The notes: generated by a model not told the origin, from the letters alone. 64,000 bases of DNA from Candidatus Poribacteria bacterium (GCA_958295945.1 OY282386.1:1937371-2001370); one strand, 5' to 3'. Counted from the first letter of the stretch, positions 26,735 through 36,457 are shown. Numbers and translations are program-made.

Positions 26735-29320
26735 ATGAGATTAGACAAATTTACAATAAAAGCACAAGAAGCATTACAATCGGCACAAACTTTAGCAAGT
26801 GATGAGCAGAATCCTGAACTCAGTGTTGAACACTTGTTACTTGTCCTGATTAAACAGACAGATGGTATAGTTACACCGATATTGCAAAAATTAGGTGTAG
26901 ATATTCAAGGAATAACTGCGTCACTACTGCAAATAATCCAGAAATCACCGAAAGTGCAAGGTGTAAGTACAGACATTCATATCTCATCGGCACTTCAGTC
27001 AGTACTTGAGATGGCACAAAAAGAAGCTACTACTTTGAAGGATGAATATGTAAGTACTGAACATCTACTGATTTCTTGTGCAGAAACAAAGCAGAGCGAT
27101 GTTGGTAAAATACTAAGTGATACAGGTGCAACAAAAGAGCAAATACTTAAGGTTCTTGTTGATATTCGTGGCACGCAACGAATAACAGATCAGAATCCAG
27201 AGGATAAGTATCAAGCACTGACACGATTTGGCAGAGAACTGACACAAGATGCACTGTCAGGAAAACTTGACCCAGTCATCGGACGGGATGATGAAATTCG
27301 AAGGGTTATGCAAGTTTTGTCAAGACGAAGGAAGAATAATCCTGTACTTATAGGAGAACCGGGTGTTGGGAAAACTGCGATTGTTGAGGGATTAGCACAA
27401 CGAATTGCAGATGGTGATGTACCAGAAAGTCTGCGTCATAAGCGACTCATTGCACTTGATATTGGTGCACTCATCGCAGGAAGCAAATATCGTGGTGAAT
27501 TTGAGGATAGACTCAAGGCTGTACTCGCTGATGTGGAACAGGCGGCAGGTGAAGTCGTACTGTTTATTGATGAGCTACATACCATTGTTGGAGCAGGGGC
27601 GGCAGAAGGAGCAGTGGATGCATCTAATATGCTCAAACCTGCTTTAGCACGCGGTGAATTACGGTGTATAGGAGCGACTACGCTTGATGAATACCGAAAG
27701 CATATTGAAAAAGATGCTGCACTTGAGAGACGTTTCCAACCTGTTCAAGTCCACGAACCTTCAGTGGAAGATACGATTGCCATTCTGCGTGGATTGAAGG
27801 AACGATATGAAACACACCACGGTGTTCAGATTCAGGACAATGCAATTGTTGCAGCTGCAACTTTGTCAAAACGTTATATCTCAGACCGTTTCCTTCCTGA
27901 TAAAGCAGTTGACCTGGTTGACGAAGCTGCATCACGCTTAAGAATTGAGATAGACAGTGTGCCAGAGGTGATTGATGAAGTTGAACGACGTATCATCCAA
28001 CTTCAGATTGAACAGCAAGCTTTGGAAAAAGAGGATGATGACACTTCAAAACAACGATTAGAAAAGTTAAATCTTGAACTTGCTGAGTCAAAAGAAAAGG
28101 TCAATGCACTTAAGGCTGGATGGCAGAACGAAAAATCAGATCTGGAACAGATACGTGAGTTGATGGAACAGATGGAGTCCCTTCGTATTGAATCAGAACA
28201 AGCTAAGCGTGCTGGTAATCTTGCCACTGCTTCAGAGATTGAATACGGCAAAATACCTGAACTTGAAGCACGACTCAATTCTCTGAGACAAGAATTAGAT
28301 GCGAATGGAAATGGTACACACTTGCTTAAGGAGCGGGTAAGTGCGGAGGATATAGCGGAGATTGTCGCAAAATGGACAGGTATTCCAGTCTATAGGTTGA
28401 TGGAAGGTGAGACACAGAAATTACTACACATGGAGAAAAGGTTACGGGAACAAGTGATAGGTCAAGATGAACCTGTTTCGGCAGTCTCCAATGCAATTCG
28501 ACGATCACGAGTGGGTCTTGGAGATCCGGATCGTCCGCTTGGTTCATTTCTTTTTATGGGACCTACGGGAGTTGGGAAGACACATCTTGCAAAATCGTTA
28601 GCTGAGTTTCTATTTGATGATGTCAATGCCTTGATTCGTATAGACATGAGTGAATATATGGAGAAGCATACTGTATCAAGACTCATTGGTGCACCCCCTG
28701 GTTATGTTGGATACGATGAGGGTGGACAATTGACTGAAGCAGTTAGACGGAATCCATATTGTGTTATCCTTCTTGATGAAGTTGAGAAAGCACATCCTGA
28801 AGTCTTTAATGTGCTTCTTCAGATGCTGGATGATGGCCGAATGACTGATGGACAGGGACGTACAGTCGACTTCAAGAATTCGGTTGTCATTATGACATCA
28901 AACATCGGAAGTCAATGGATTAGCGATGCACACCTGACGAAAGAAGAAATTAGAAGTAAAGTGATGGATGCTTTGCAGACACATTTTCCACCTGAATTCC
29001 TTAATCGTGTTGATGACTTGATTATCTTTGATCGTCTTGGTCTTGAAGAATTGAAAGAGATTGTGTCATTGGAACTTTCTAAACTCAGTGTTCGATTTGC
29101 TGAAAAGGATATGACACTCACTCTCACAGATTCAGCGAGAACAGAATTGGTAAATCGTGGTTTTGATTCTGTCTATGGTGCCAGACCACTTCGTCGCACA
29201 ATTCAGCGCGATATTCTGAACCCACTGGCTATTGATATGCTTGAAGGCAAGTTTCATGATGGAGATACAATTGTTGTGGATTACACTGATGATGAGTTTG
29301 TTTGCAAGAATAGAAAATAG
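26735..29320 (+). CDS. clpB: ATP-dependent disaggregase ClpB
   Basis: From the ATG at 26735 (GGAGAG about 4 bases upstream) the product is 861 residues, the usual ClpB length. It has an N-terminal Clp repeat domain ([20 protein letters not shown]), and a first AAA+ module with GEPGVGKT near residues 207-214. A long coiled-coil middle domain spans about residues 405-530 and distinguishes ClpB from ClpA. The second AAA+ module has GPTGVGKT near 609-616. The protein threads aggregated proteins through its hexameric pore together with DnaK. An upstream in-frame extension exists to 26576 but is not family sequence and precedes the predicted promoter. No dnaK-type gene is nearby. Confidence 0.95.
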   Translation: MRLDKFTIKAQEALQSAQTLASDEQNPELSVEHLLLVLIKQTDGIVTPILQKLGVDIQGITASLLQIIQKSPKVQGVSTDIHISSALQSVLEMAQKEATTLKDEYVSTEHLLISCAETKQSDVGKILSDTGATKEQILKVLVDIRGTQRITDQNPEDKYQALTRFGRELTQDALSGKLDPVIGRDDEIRRVMQVLSRRRKNNPVLIGEPGVGKTAIVEGLAQRIADGDVPESLRHKRLIALDIGALIAGSKYRGEFEDRLKAVLADVEQAAGEVVLFIDELHTIVGAGAAEGAVDASNMLKPALARGELRCIGATTLDEYRKHIEKDAALERRFQPVQVHEPSVEDTIAILRGLKERYETHHGVQIQDNAIVAAATLSKRYISDRFLPDKAVDLVDEAASRLRIEIDSVPEVIDEVERRIIQLQIEQQALEKEDDDTSKQRLEKLNLELAESKEKVNALKAGWQNEKSDLEQIRELMEQMESLRIESEQAKRAGNLATASEIEYGKIPELEARLNSLRQELDANGNGTHLLKERVSAEDIAEIVAKWTGIPVYRLMEGETQKLLHMEKRLREQVIGQDEPVSAVSNAIRRSRVGLGDPDRPLGSFLFMGPTGVGKTHLAKSLAEFLFDDVNALIRIDMSEYMEKHTVSRLIGAPPGYVGYDEGGQLTEAVRRNPYCVILLDEVEKAHPEVFNVLLQMLDDGRMTDGQGRTVDFKNSVVIMTSNIGSQWISDAHLTKEEIRSKVMDALQTHFPPEFLNRVDDLIIFDRLGLEELKEIVSLELSKLSVRFAEKDMTLTLTDSARTELVNRGFDSVYGARPLRRTIQRDILNPLAIDMLEGKFHDGDTIVVDYTDDEFVCKNRK

Positions 29321-29338
29321 GTGACGCATAAAATAAAT

Positions 29339-29375
29339 AGACACATTCAGCATTTCTGATGTCCTGAATGTGTCT
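29339..29375. terminator. Perfect 12-bp hairpin, bidirectional terminator
   Basis: The arms AGACACATTCAG (29339-29350) and CTGAATGTGTCT (29364-29375) pair perfectly. The hairpin lies between the convergent clpB and UGSC selenoprotein genes, with T-rich sequence downstream on both strands (GTAGTTTT on plus, CTATTTATTTT on minus). It probably ends both transcripts. Confidence 0.8.
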
Positions 29376-29391
29376 GTAGTTTTCAAGAATT

Positions 29392-29919
29392 CTAATACGT
29401 CAACCGATCTACTATCATATCAACAATTCCATCAGCACGATTCCGAATTTGTTCCTTTGTAAGACTTTGAATGGGATGTTCAACGGTGAGCGGTTCTAAG
29501 TCATTATAGCCAAGTACACGTGCCTGAACTTTCCCCGCAGAGAAGAATACTTCTGTACATATTGCTACGCTTGGGATTCCGCGTTCCTCTAATACACTAC
29601 CATCGTGCATACTGCACGAAATGCAGGACCCTCAGTCAGCAAGACCTTCAACAACGAAATCGACTTGTTCCGCAAGTTCAACAAGTAGTTCTGTTGGGGC
29701 AGGTCGGGAAAATGTGGGTTTTTTAACACGGACAACTTCTGTGATTTCAAAACGTTCACGTATTAATTCCTCAACACGGTTAAGGAATATATCGCTTCCG
29801 TTTTTTGTTATGTCAAGTAATCCCATTACTTTTCCATCAAGATTCTTAATGCGGGGTGCGAGGAATTTCTCGGTCGCATCGCCTTGAGAAGTGGGATTTA
29901 ACAAGGTATAATTTGCCAT
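29392..29919 (-). CDS. UGSC-family selenoprotein (in-frame UGA = Sec96)
   Basis: Two reading-frame pieces are joined by one in-frame UGA (29632-29634, minus strand). Read as selenocysteine, it gives a 175-residue protein with ...VVEGLAD-U-GSCISCSMHDGS..., the hallmark U-G-S-C motif of the UGSC family, with Sec at 96 and Cys at 99 and 102. The downstream part continues the same domain (IPSVAICTEVFFSAGKVQAR), so this is recoding, not truncation. A perfect hairpin sits 12 bases after the UGA. The ATG at 29919 has GGAGG 7 bases upstream; a TTG at 29925 is less likely. The family's reaction is unknown; a redox role is inferred from the Sec/Cys site. It follows a TPR gene by 18 bases. Confidence 0.92.
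29603..29619 (-). promoter_or_regulatory. Bacterial SECIS-like hairpin
   Basis: On the mRNA strand TCGTGCA-GTA-TGCACGA forms a perfect 7-bp stem. The loop begins with G about 20 bases after the UGA codon. Both the spacing and a G at the start of the apical loop fit the known bacterial SECIS rules for SelB binding. The element lies within the coding region, as it must in bacteria. Confidence 0.7.
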
Positions 29920-29937
29920 AGTCAATCCTCCCCAACT

Positions 29938-30264
29938 TTATTCATTATTTGCTTGCATTTGAATTTGCTGCGATTTTGCCATTGCATCTTCAGCTTCCTG
30001 AATCATGCCTTTGCGTTGGAAACAGATGGATAAACTTGTATAGGCGAGTGGATCATTCGGGTTGATTTCAATTGCTTTTTGCACTGCTTCAATGGCTTCA
30101 TCGTATTTGCTGAGTCTCTCATAGGCATGTCCTAAACCGAGATAACCTTCAATGTAGTCAGGATATGTCTCAATGAGTTCTTCAAATGCTTTGACAGCTG
30201 CGTCAAGGTCATTATCTGCGAATTGTGTTAAAGCAATATCGTATAGTTCTTCTTTTGTTTGCAT
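29938..30264 (-). CDS. Small TPR-repeat protein
   Basis: The 108-residue protein consists of about three tetratricopeptide repeats: KEELYDIALTQFADNDLDAA, IEGYLGLGHAYERLSKYDEA and PLAYTSLSICFQRKGMIQEA. No signal peptide. It lies directly upstream of the UGSC selenoprotein gene on the same strand (18 bases), so the two probably share a transcript. It may serve as a partner or chaperone for that protein; that is inference from position only. Confidence 0.85.
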   Translation of the reverse strand: MQTKEELYDIALTQFADNDLDAAVKAFEELIETYPDYIEGYLGLGHAYERLSKYDEAIEAVQKAIEINPNDPLAYTSLSICFQRKGMIQEAEDAMAKSQQIQMQANNE

Positions 30265-30463
30265 ATTCTCTTCCTAACAGATTTTGAATTGATTATAATG
30301 AAATGTAGTATGAATGTCAATTATATTTGTGTACTGAGATTTGATTTTTCGTATATTTCTTTGCATGGCAATCTAAAAGAATATTACAATAATCTCTTGG
30401 ACACATTTAAAGTCATAGAACTCAGGTTAGAACCCTCCAACAATGGTAAATATAAGCATTTCT
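30265..30463. other. Intergenic, 199 bp, no gene seen
   Basis: The region separates the TPR gene and ATPase copy A, both on the minus strand. It is AT-rich. A plus-strand open frame crosses it (30259-30486) but has no family features or Shine-Dalgarno, so I do not call it. Confidence 0.5.
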
Positions 30464-32050
30464 TCAAGTATGCTTTTGTTGCATAACAGGTATTACATAA
30501 CTTCTAATGTCAAATCCTTCTACAGTGCTGTTTTCGGTAATATGTACTGGATTCGTGCGGTGATCGAAAACTACATAATATCCTTCATTTGCACATTCAG
30601 ATTTGAGATATGATACGAGTTGGCGTTTGCCTTTTTGGAAACTTACTTCACCCCTCCACACTTTGGTTTCAACGACATATTTTCTTCTATTATGTGTAAT
30701 TAATATATCCATTCTACCGCGACCGGTTTGTACCTCAATGTGCATGAATCCACCCACTAATAGAACGAATTGCTCAAGATATGCAAGGAGTAGATGCCGA
30801 CCAACTGATTCTTGAGGTGTATCTGGTACTTGCAAGACACGAAATCCGACACGCGCAATAAAATCTCGGAAGTTATCAAGCAATTCATGCATGTTTATAT
30901 TTCCGTTCTCAGATAGGTAATCCCGAAATCCATCTTGGGTGTCCTCTGGAAGATATTCCTGTTCTAATCCATTTATAGTCGGTTTGAATGTTTGTATAAT
31001 ACAATAGAAATATATTGAATTTGCGATTTCACACATGTCATCTTTGCCCTGCTTTATTACCCCAAAAGTCGCAAGTTCGCTGATTTGGTCATCACGTAGG
31101 TTGAAAGGTAAACCATCATCAAATGCAGTAATTCTCATGAGGAGACTTTCAAAACGGGGATTTCTGCGGATGTTTGTTATCAGATGGTCAATGTTCGTAT
31201 TCCGTTCATGTAGTAGCTTATTATGTGCTTGCGTAAAATGATCCATTGTGATTGGTTTTGTTTTTGGTATTTCCAATTCATCTGTCAATATTTGTGCTAA
31301 TCGGTTGACAAGAAAAGGCTGCCCCGCGCTCTGCTTATGGACAGCTTCTATTACTTCTGATTCAAATGCCTGTCCAACTTCTTCTGTGTATTGTTCAAGC
31401 AACTCGCGCACTTGTCCAAGTGTGAAATTAGGCAGGAAAAATTCGTCTTGCACATTGAATGGAGAGATTGAGCGGTCATAGTTGAGTTGCACAATGTTTT
31501 TTACACCGACTATCCCAACGCTGTGTGGACATCTCGGTTCATCAGAAAGATAGGTGTGTCTTAGTGCATACAAAAAATCACTTACGGCATTCGTAGGTAT
31601 GCCATCAAACTCATCAATAATGATGACGATTTTCCTATTTCGCAATAGCCTTGAAAGTTGTTGAAAAAAAGTAATCATTGAAAAAGAGTCAGATAGTTGT
31701 GTATTCTCAAGCAATAATGTCAGATCTGAGGAAGGAACTATTTCGCACTTTTCAAATATTTCTTTTAACTCTCTGCAGAACATTTGATAGAGTCTCTGAT
31801 AGAAAATATCCTCAGAAATATCGCGCATCACTTGAAAATCTAATCTAATTGTCAAATAGGAGGGATTTTGAGTCGTGAGTTTATCAAGTGCCCATCGAAA
31901 AAAGGTGGTCTTACCCGTCTGTCGTGGCGCAAAGATGACGATATATCTGCCATCTTTGATACGTGTGATGAAATCATCAAGTTCCGTAGCACGACTGACG
32001 ACATAGTGCTTTTCTGGATAAACTGGTCCTTGTGTTCCAAATCGTCTCAT
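30464..32050 (-). CDS. AAA-like ATPase with C-terminal PD-(D/E)xK-like domain (copy A)
   Basis: The 528-residue protein has a Walker A motif FAPRQTGKTTFF (about residues 40-51) and Walker B IIIDEFDGIP. It also has an SVGIVGVKNIVQL segment typical of AAA-like domains (PF14516/AAA_14 type). A winged-helix-like middle follows, and a C-terminal nuclease-like motif pair GRMDILITH...YVVETKVWRG (D...ExK) near 430-455. No signal peptide. It is a paralog of the gene at 32280-33881. Residues 4-52 and about 183-500 are almost identical to that copy, but residues 53-180 are very different. Proteins of this type are widespread, often multi-copy, and of unknown role; a defence or mobile-element link is possible. 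Confidence 0.85.
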   Translation of the reverse strand: MRRFGTQGPVYPEKHYVVSRATELDDFITRIKDGRYIVIFAPRQTGKTTFFRWALDKLTTQNPSYLTIRLDFQVMRDISEDIFYQRLYQMFCRELKEIFEKCEIVPSSDLTLLLENTQLSDSFSMITFFQQLSRLLRNRKIVIIIDEFDGIPTNAVSDFLYALRHTYLSDEPRCPHSVGIVGVKNIVQLNYDRSISPFNVQDEFFLPNFTLGQVRELLEQYTEEVGQAFESEVIEAVHKQSAGQPFLVNRLAQILTDELEIPKTKPITMDHFTQAHNKLLHERNTNIDHLITNIRRNPRFESLLMRITAFDDGLPFNLRDDQISELATFGVIKQGKDDMCEIANSIYFYCIIQTFKPTINGLEQEYLPEDTQDGFRDYLSENGNINMHELLDNFRDFIARVGFRVLQVPDTPQESVGRHLLLAYLEQFVLLVGGFMHIEVQTGRGRMDILITHNRRKYVVETKVWRGEVSFQKGKRQLVSYLKSECANEGYYVVFDHRTNPVHITENSTVEGFDIRSYVIPVMQQKHT

Positions 32051-32145
32051 TTTGTTTTTTCCAACATATTAGTGCTACGGAAAATTAGTTAATTGACAGT
32101 TTCCAACATAAAGTGAAGGGGTGTTTAAATCATATACCTCAATGA

Positions 32146-32283
32146 TCAATAATCAAGCACCTCTACCTCTTGAATATGTTCAAGTGCAAACACCCGAATA
32201 TCTTGCCGCAATTCACAGAACCCTTCAACACACAATGTCCAAATGGACAGAACATTAAATTCCCGATTGTGGCGAATCTTCAT
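32146..32283 (-). CDS. 45-residue WYL-domain C-terminal fragment
   Basis: A short frame encodes MKIRHNREFNVLSIWTLCVE and continues GFCELRQDIRVFALEHIQEV to EVLDY. Its last 31 residues match the C-terminus of the zinc-finger/HNH/WYL protein at 33977-34738, but the first 14 differ from the corresponding part. Its ATG overlaps the stop of ATPase copy B as ATGA, so it could be translated by coupling. It is most simply the remnant of a second WYL gene left by the tandem duplication. A small functional peptide cannot be excluded. Confidence 0.6.
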   Translation of the reverse strand: MKIRHNREFNVLSIWTLCVEGFCELRQDIRVFALEHIQEVEVLDY

Positions 32284-33881
32284 GAATGCTTTTTTTGAAT
32301 TACAGGTATTACATAGCTTCTTATCTCGTCCCCTTCTATTGTGTCGGTCTCAGTAATTTGCTCAGGATTTGTGCGGTGATCGAAAACTACATAATATCCT
32401 TCATTTGCACCTTCAGATTTGAGATATGATGCAAGCTGCCGTTTGCCTTTTTGAAAACTAACTTCACCCCGCCACACTTTGGTTTCAACAACATATTTTC
32501 TTTTATTATGTGTGATTAATATATCCATTCTACCTCGACCAGTTTGTACCTCAATATGCATGAATCCACCGACTAATAGAACAATTTGTTCAAGATATGC
32601 AAGGAGTAGATGGCGGCCAACTGATTCTTGAGGTGTATCTGGTACTTGCAAGACACGAAATCCGACACGCGCAATAAAATCGCGGAAGTTATCAAGCAAT
32701 TCATGCATGTTTATATTTCCGTTCTCAGATAGGTAATCCCGAAATCCATCTTGGGTGTCCTCCGGGAGATATTCCTGTTCTAATCCATTTATAGTCGGTT
32801 TAAATGTTTGTAGAATACAATAGAAATATATTGGATTTGCGATTTCACACATGCCATCTTTGCCCTGCTTTATTACCCCATAAGTCGCAAGTTCGCTGAT
32901 TTGGTCATCACGCAGGTTGAAAGGTAAACCATCATCAAATGCAGTAATTCTCATGAGGAGACTTTCAAAACGGGGATTTCTGCGGATGTTTGTTATCAGA
33001 TGGTCAATGTTCGTATTCCGTTCATGTAGTAACTTATTATGTACTTGCGTAAAATGATCCATTGTGATTGGTTTTGTTTTTGGTATTTCCAATTCATCTG
33101 TCAATATTTGTGCTAATCGGTTGACAAGAAAAGGCTGCCCCGCGCTCTGCTTATGGACAGCTTCTATTACTTCTAATTCAAATGCTTGTCCAACTTCTGC
33201 TGTGTATTGTTCAAGCAACTCGTGCACTTGTCCAAGTGTGAAATTAGGCAGGAAAAATTCGTCTTGCACATTGAATGGTGAGATGGATCGGTCATAGTTG
33301 AGCTGCACGATGTTTTTTACTCCGACAATCCCAACGCTGTAGGGACATCTATCTGTTGGATTAGAAAGATAAATCCGACGGAGTGAATGTAGAAATGCTT
33401 TTACTGCTTCTTTTGGAATGCCATCAAACTCGTCAATAATCAGAATAACTCTTTTTACATTATATTCATTATTTAGATATTCTCCCAATTTCCCAAAGAA
33501 TCTTCGTAATGTTAGGTTGTCGGTTATAGTTGTATCATCCATAAATAGACGAAATGAATCTGTGGTTAAAACATCTCTTTTACCCAGAACTGATTCAACT
33601 TCATCACATATATCATAATAGAGATTTTCGTAGAAAACAGATAAGGAACAGTCTTTATATTCTTCAAAATTCAAGGATATTGGAAAATGAGTTGGTTCAC
33701 TGTCAGCTATTTCTTCAAGTGCGTTGCGAAAAAATGTCGTCTTTCCGGTCTGCCGTGGTGCAAAAATGACGATATATCTGCCATCTTTGATACGTGTAAT
33801 GAAATCATCAAGTTCCGTAGCACGACTGACGACATAGTGCTTTTCTGGATAAACTGGTCCTTGTGTTCCAAAATGTTTCAT
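32280..33881 (-). CDS. AAA-like ATPase with C-terminal PD-(D/E)xK-like domain (copy B)
   Basis: The 533-residue paralog of copy A keeps the same Walker A (FAPRQTGKTTFF), Walker B (LIIDEFDGIP) and C-terminal D...ExK pair (GRMDILITH, YVVETKVWRG). The region between Walker A and just after Walker B (residues about 53-185) has its own sequence, for example FEEYKDCSLSVFYENLYYDI in place of FQVMRDISEDIFYQRLYQMF. Outside that segment only scattered substitutions occur, apart from a diverged last 20 residues. The gene lies 95 bases after the HNH/WYL gene and its stop overlaps a small WYL fragment. Confidence 0.85.
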   Translation of the reverse strand: MKHFGTQGPVYPEKHYVVSRATELDDFITRIKDGRYIVIFAPRQTGKTTFFRNALEEIADSEPTHFPISLNFEEYKDCSLSVFYENLYYDICDEVESVLGKRDVLTTDSFRLFMDDTTITDNLTLRRFFGKLGEYLNNEYNVKRVILIIDEFDGIPKEAVKAFLHSLRRIYLSNPTDRCPYSVGIVGVKNIVQLNYDRSISPFNVQDEFFLPNFTLGQVHELLEQYTAEVGQAFELEVIEAVHKQSAGQPFLVNRLAQILTDELEIPKTKPITMDHFTQVHNKLLHERNTNIDHLITNIRRNPRFESLLMRITAFDDGLPFNLRDDQISELATYGVIKQGKDGMCEIANPIYFYCILQTFKPTINGLEQEYLPEDTQDGFRDYLSENGNINMHELLDNFRDFIARVGFRVLQVPDTPQESVGRHLLLAYLEQIVLLVGGFMHIEVQTGRGRMDILITHNKRKYVVETKVWRGEVSFQKGKRQLASYLKSEGANEGYYVVFDHRTNPEQITETDTIEGDEIRSYVIPVIQKKHS

Positions 33882-34072
33882 TTTATTTCTCCCAACCTAT
33901 AAATCCCACGGTCCATTGGAAAATTGACAGTTTCCAACATAAAGTGAAGGGGTGTTTAAATCATATACCTCAATGATCAATAGTCAAGCACCTCTACCTC
34001 TTGCATACGTTCAAGTGCAAACACCCGAATATCTTGCCGCAATTCACAGAACCCTTCAACACACAATGTTTT
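32280..34072 (-). repeat. Tandem duplication unit, copy B
   Basis: This unit comprises ATPase copy B, the upstream spacer and the 3' end of the intact HNH/WYL gene. It aligns with 30464-32238. The homology into the WYL gene ends near 34072 (and 32238 in copy A), immediately before the two WYL sequences diverge. Confidence 0.85.
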
Positions 34073-34738
34073 GCCAGATTCACGATTGTTTGGAATGTTT
34101 AGGAAGCGTTCCGGAATAACCACGCGCGTCATACACGATTTCGCTTTCGGTTTTTTATACGCAAACCGGATCCTTTGATTATTGTCTATAGCATCTTGGA
34201 TTTCCTTGAAGTACTCGGTGAACTCTGACTGATCCGGATCCAACGTAAAACTGCTAAAAATGTCTCCTTTACCGTATGTGTTCTCATGACAAGTCTTACA
34301 GATCAATTCAAGATTCTGTAGTTCATTTGTACCTTCTTCACACAAGGGAATCTCATGTATCAGATAAACATGTTGTTCTTTCTCACAATATGAACAGATT
34401 GAACCGTTGCGTTGGATAAGGTATTGCCTACGTTCATTCCAATCCGGAGGCCAGCTTGGTAAAAAATCATAAATCGTGAATAATATACCTTTTAGTTTTT
34501 GCAATTCAGATGATAATGTTTTTATCTCATCTTCTGATACCACTTCTTCATCTGTAACTTCTGTTTGCACAAAGAGTGACAAGATCAGTTGTTGATTCTG
34601 TTTTCTTAATACAGATTCAATCTCATCTTCGCGGATTTGTAACTTGATTAGACAGGAGGTATGTAGAAAATCACCGTTGGAAAGTGCAATGTCATATTCA
34701 TAATCAGTAAATTGCTTGCAGACGTAACAGTAAGGCAT
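33977..34738 (-). CDS. Zinc-finger / HNH nuclease-like / WYL-domain protein
   Basis: From the ATG at 34738 (GAGG about 9 bases upstream) the product is 253 residues. An N-terminal treble-clef-like finger has C4, C7, H26 and C29. An HNH-type module with two Cys pairs follows (ICSYCEKEQHVYLIHEIPLC, then LELICKTCHEN). The C-terminus has a WYL-like fold (IRFAYKKPKA, TRVVIPERFLNI, DIRVFALERMQEVEVLDY). WYL domains sense nucleic-acid-type ligands and control defence genes in other bacteria. The frame extends upstream to 34912 (58 more residues) without family support. It sits upstream of ATPase copy B and probably in one operon with it. Confidence 0.72.
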   Translation of the reverse strand: MPYCYVCKQFTDYEYDIALSNGDFLHTSCLIKLQIREDEIESVLRKQNQQLILSLFVQTEVTDEEVVSEDEIKTLSSELQKLKGILFTIYDFLPSWPPDWNERRQYLIQRNGSICSYCEKEQHVYLIHEIPLCEEGTNELQNLELICKTCHENTYGKGDIFSSFTLDPDQSEFTEYFKEIQDAIDNNQRIRFAYKKPKAKSCMTRVVIPERFLNIPNNRESGKTLCVEGFCELRQDIRVFALERMQEVEVLDY

Positions 34739-35002
34739 TTTTAATTCCTCGTGTTCAGTTCTTGAAGATTTAGCGTATAAAGATGCTTCATTGATTAGGA
34801 TACCATAGTCGTTTCCGCTTGTCAAGGAGTAGACTGATTCCGGGCATGTAAAGTTTTTGGCAAAATAACACCATAACCATTGAATTGCGGGTTTCTGTGC
34901 CCACAATTTCAAAAGACCAAACGCGTATTTTAACGGATACAGAAATCTGATTTATCAAACTCACGTTAATAGTATGTTCTTAATTAGAAATTGCAGAACA
35001 AG

Positions 35003-36457
35003 TCAATCCAACGGGAACAGAGGTCTACGAACATTCTGATATGAAAAATGCAACGGATTCACTGCAGTCAATCCTGGTGTATCCACTTCAATAATCTTCC
35101 CCGCTATCGGTTCATACGCAGCACGATATGCTATGGCAGCTTTAACAACAATCATCTGCATCTCAATTGGATTGATACCCAGGCTCAACAACTGCTGTAG
35201 ACTAAATGGGGTTTGTCGTTTACTTGTGAGAACAATTAGTGAGTCATTTACTTGGATTACTGCAGTTAACCCTTGATTGTGATATTTCTGTCCGCCGTGA
35301 CGTGGTTGTGTCTCTATAAAATGTCCATCGTGAAGTAAGCGAACTATTCCTTGTATTGATACTGGTTCACCATGTAGGTTGTCAGTCTTTCCGCCAACGT
35401 TAAGAGATACTTCATTACCAACACCTGTGTGTACACAAGTTTCAACACTTTCTGGATCACACAGCACGACAACATATCCAGATGCTTTTTGTCGAATCAA
35501 CTCATTAAGAATGAATGTGCTATCACCCGGTGAACCCCCTCCTATGTTGTCACCCATTTCAACAAGTATCACAGGATGTTTTTGACTTTGTATTGCTTGT
35601 TGAACTGCTTCAGAAGCATCAGGCAGATTCAATGATAGTTGGTCTCGGATTTTCCACAACATATCAGATAGCCGATTAACCTCAGTCTGTGCAAGTTGTG
35701 GTTCATCGTCAGTTACAACTATGAAGGAAGGTCCTATTTCGGACACATCTGCATACGGATATCCTGCTGCAACACTTGCTACCAGAATGTTTGTATTGTT
35801 TTCCAATTGCTCTGCATTATTGATGATAGTTGACATCGGTTCTGCACTTGTGTTTTGATATAATATGTTAAGAATCATCGGTGGTTTGGCAAGTGCTTGG
35901 GTTGGCAAGACATTTTCTTTTAGGATTCGCACCAATAATTCTCCTGCTTGGATGCCGCGTTCTCTTTGGTCAATGTGCGGATTAGTCTTGTATATTACGA
36001 GAGCAGTTGAGTTGTCAACCATCTGTTGTGATACATTTGCATGGTGGTCTAGGGTGACAACGACGGGTAACGACTCACCAAATGTCTCTCTCAATCGATG
36101 TAACACTTCACCGTCACCATCTGGATAACTTTCAACTACCATGGCACCGTGTAAAGCCAACAATATCCCATCAATGTCTTCTATTGATTTTAGTTCTTGA
36201 ATTAAGAGAGCTGTTAGTTTTTCAAAGGCTTCATCGGTTACTGGTCCGGCTGGCGTGGCAGCAGCCATTACCGTAGGAAATGCAATTACATCTTGCTTCT
36301 CTGTGCATTGTATAAAACCACCTATCTCGTGGTGTGTGTCTTTCCATGCAGAGATGATTTCGACTCCAATTGTCTGGGAAAATGCACTTATGTCTGTGAG
36401 TTTTCTGCTGAATGTATTCGATTCATGCATTATTCCACCGAAAGCAATTTTATACAT
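35003..36457 (-). CDS. M81-family (MlrC-like) metallopeptidase
   Basis: The 484-residue protein opens YKIAFGGIMHESNTFS, as in MlrC/M81 proteins, and carries LLALHGAMVVE and VVTLDHHANVS with likely zinc ligands. A later region contains VEMGDNIGGGSPGDST, another family signature. MlrC is known from microcystin breakdown, but the family is much wider and the natural substrate here is unknown. No signal peptide, so it is probably cytoplasmic. It stands alone, followed downstream on its strand by the HNH/WYL gene after 91 bases. Confidence 0.88.
   Translation of the reverse strand: MYKIAFGGIMHESNTFSRKLTDISAFSQTIGVEIISAWKDTHHEIGGFIQCTEKQDVIAFPTVMAAATPAGPVTDEAFEKLTALLIQELKSIEDIDGILLALHGAMVVESYPDGDGEVLHRLRETFGESLPVVVTLDHHANVSQQMVDNSTALVIYKTNPHIDQRERGIQAGELLVRILKENVLPTQALAKPPMILNILYQNTSAEPMSTIINNAEQLENNTNILVASVAAGYPYADVSEIGPSFIVVTDDEPQLAQTEVNRLSDMLWKIRDQLSLNLPDASEAVQQAIQSQKHPVILVEMGDNIGGGSPGDSTFILNELIRQKASGYVVVLCDPESVETCVHTGVGNEVSLNVGGKTDNLHGEPVSIQGIVRLLHDGHFIETQPRHGGQKYHNQGLTAVIQVNDSLIVLTSKRQTPFSLQQLLSLGINPIEMQMIVVKAAIAYRAAYEPIAGKIIEVDTPGLTAVNPLHFSYQNVRRPLFPLD

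Larger units (their letters stand above)
30464..32283 (-). repeat. Tandem duplication unit, copy A
   Basis: ATPase copy A, its 95-base upstream spacer and the 3' end of a WYL-type gene correspond to the same arrangement at 32280-34072. High identity alternates with strongly diverged stretches. The spacer core (from AATTGACAGTTTCCAACATA, near 32091) is identical to that at 33920. Confidence 0.85.

Noticed and set aside
29611-29634. UGA in the UGSC gene as a frameshift or pseudogene break
   Set aside because: The frame is the same on both sides, the break is exactly at the family's Sec position, and a SECIS-like hairpin follows.
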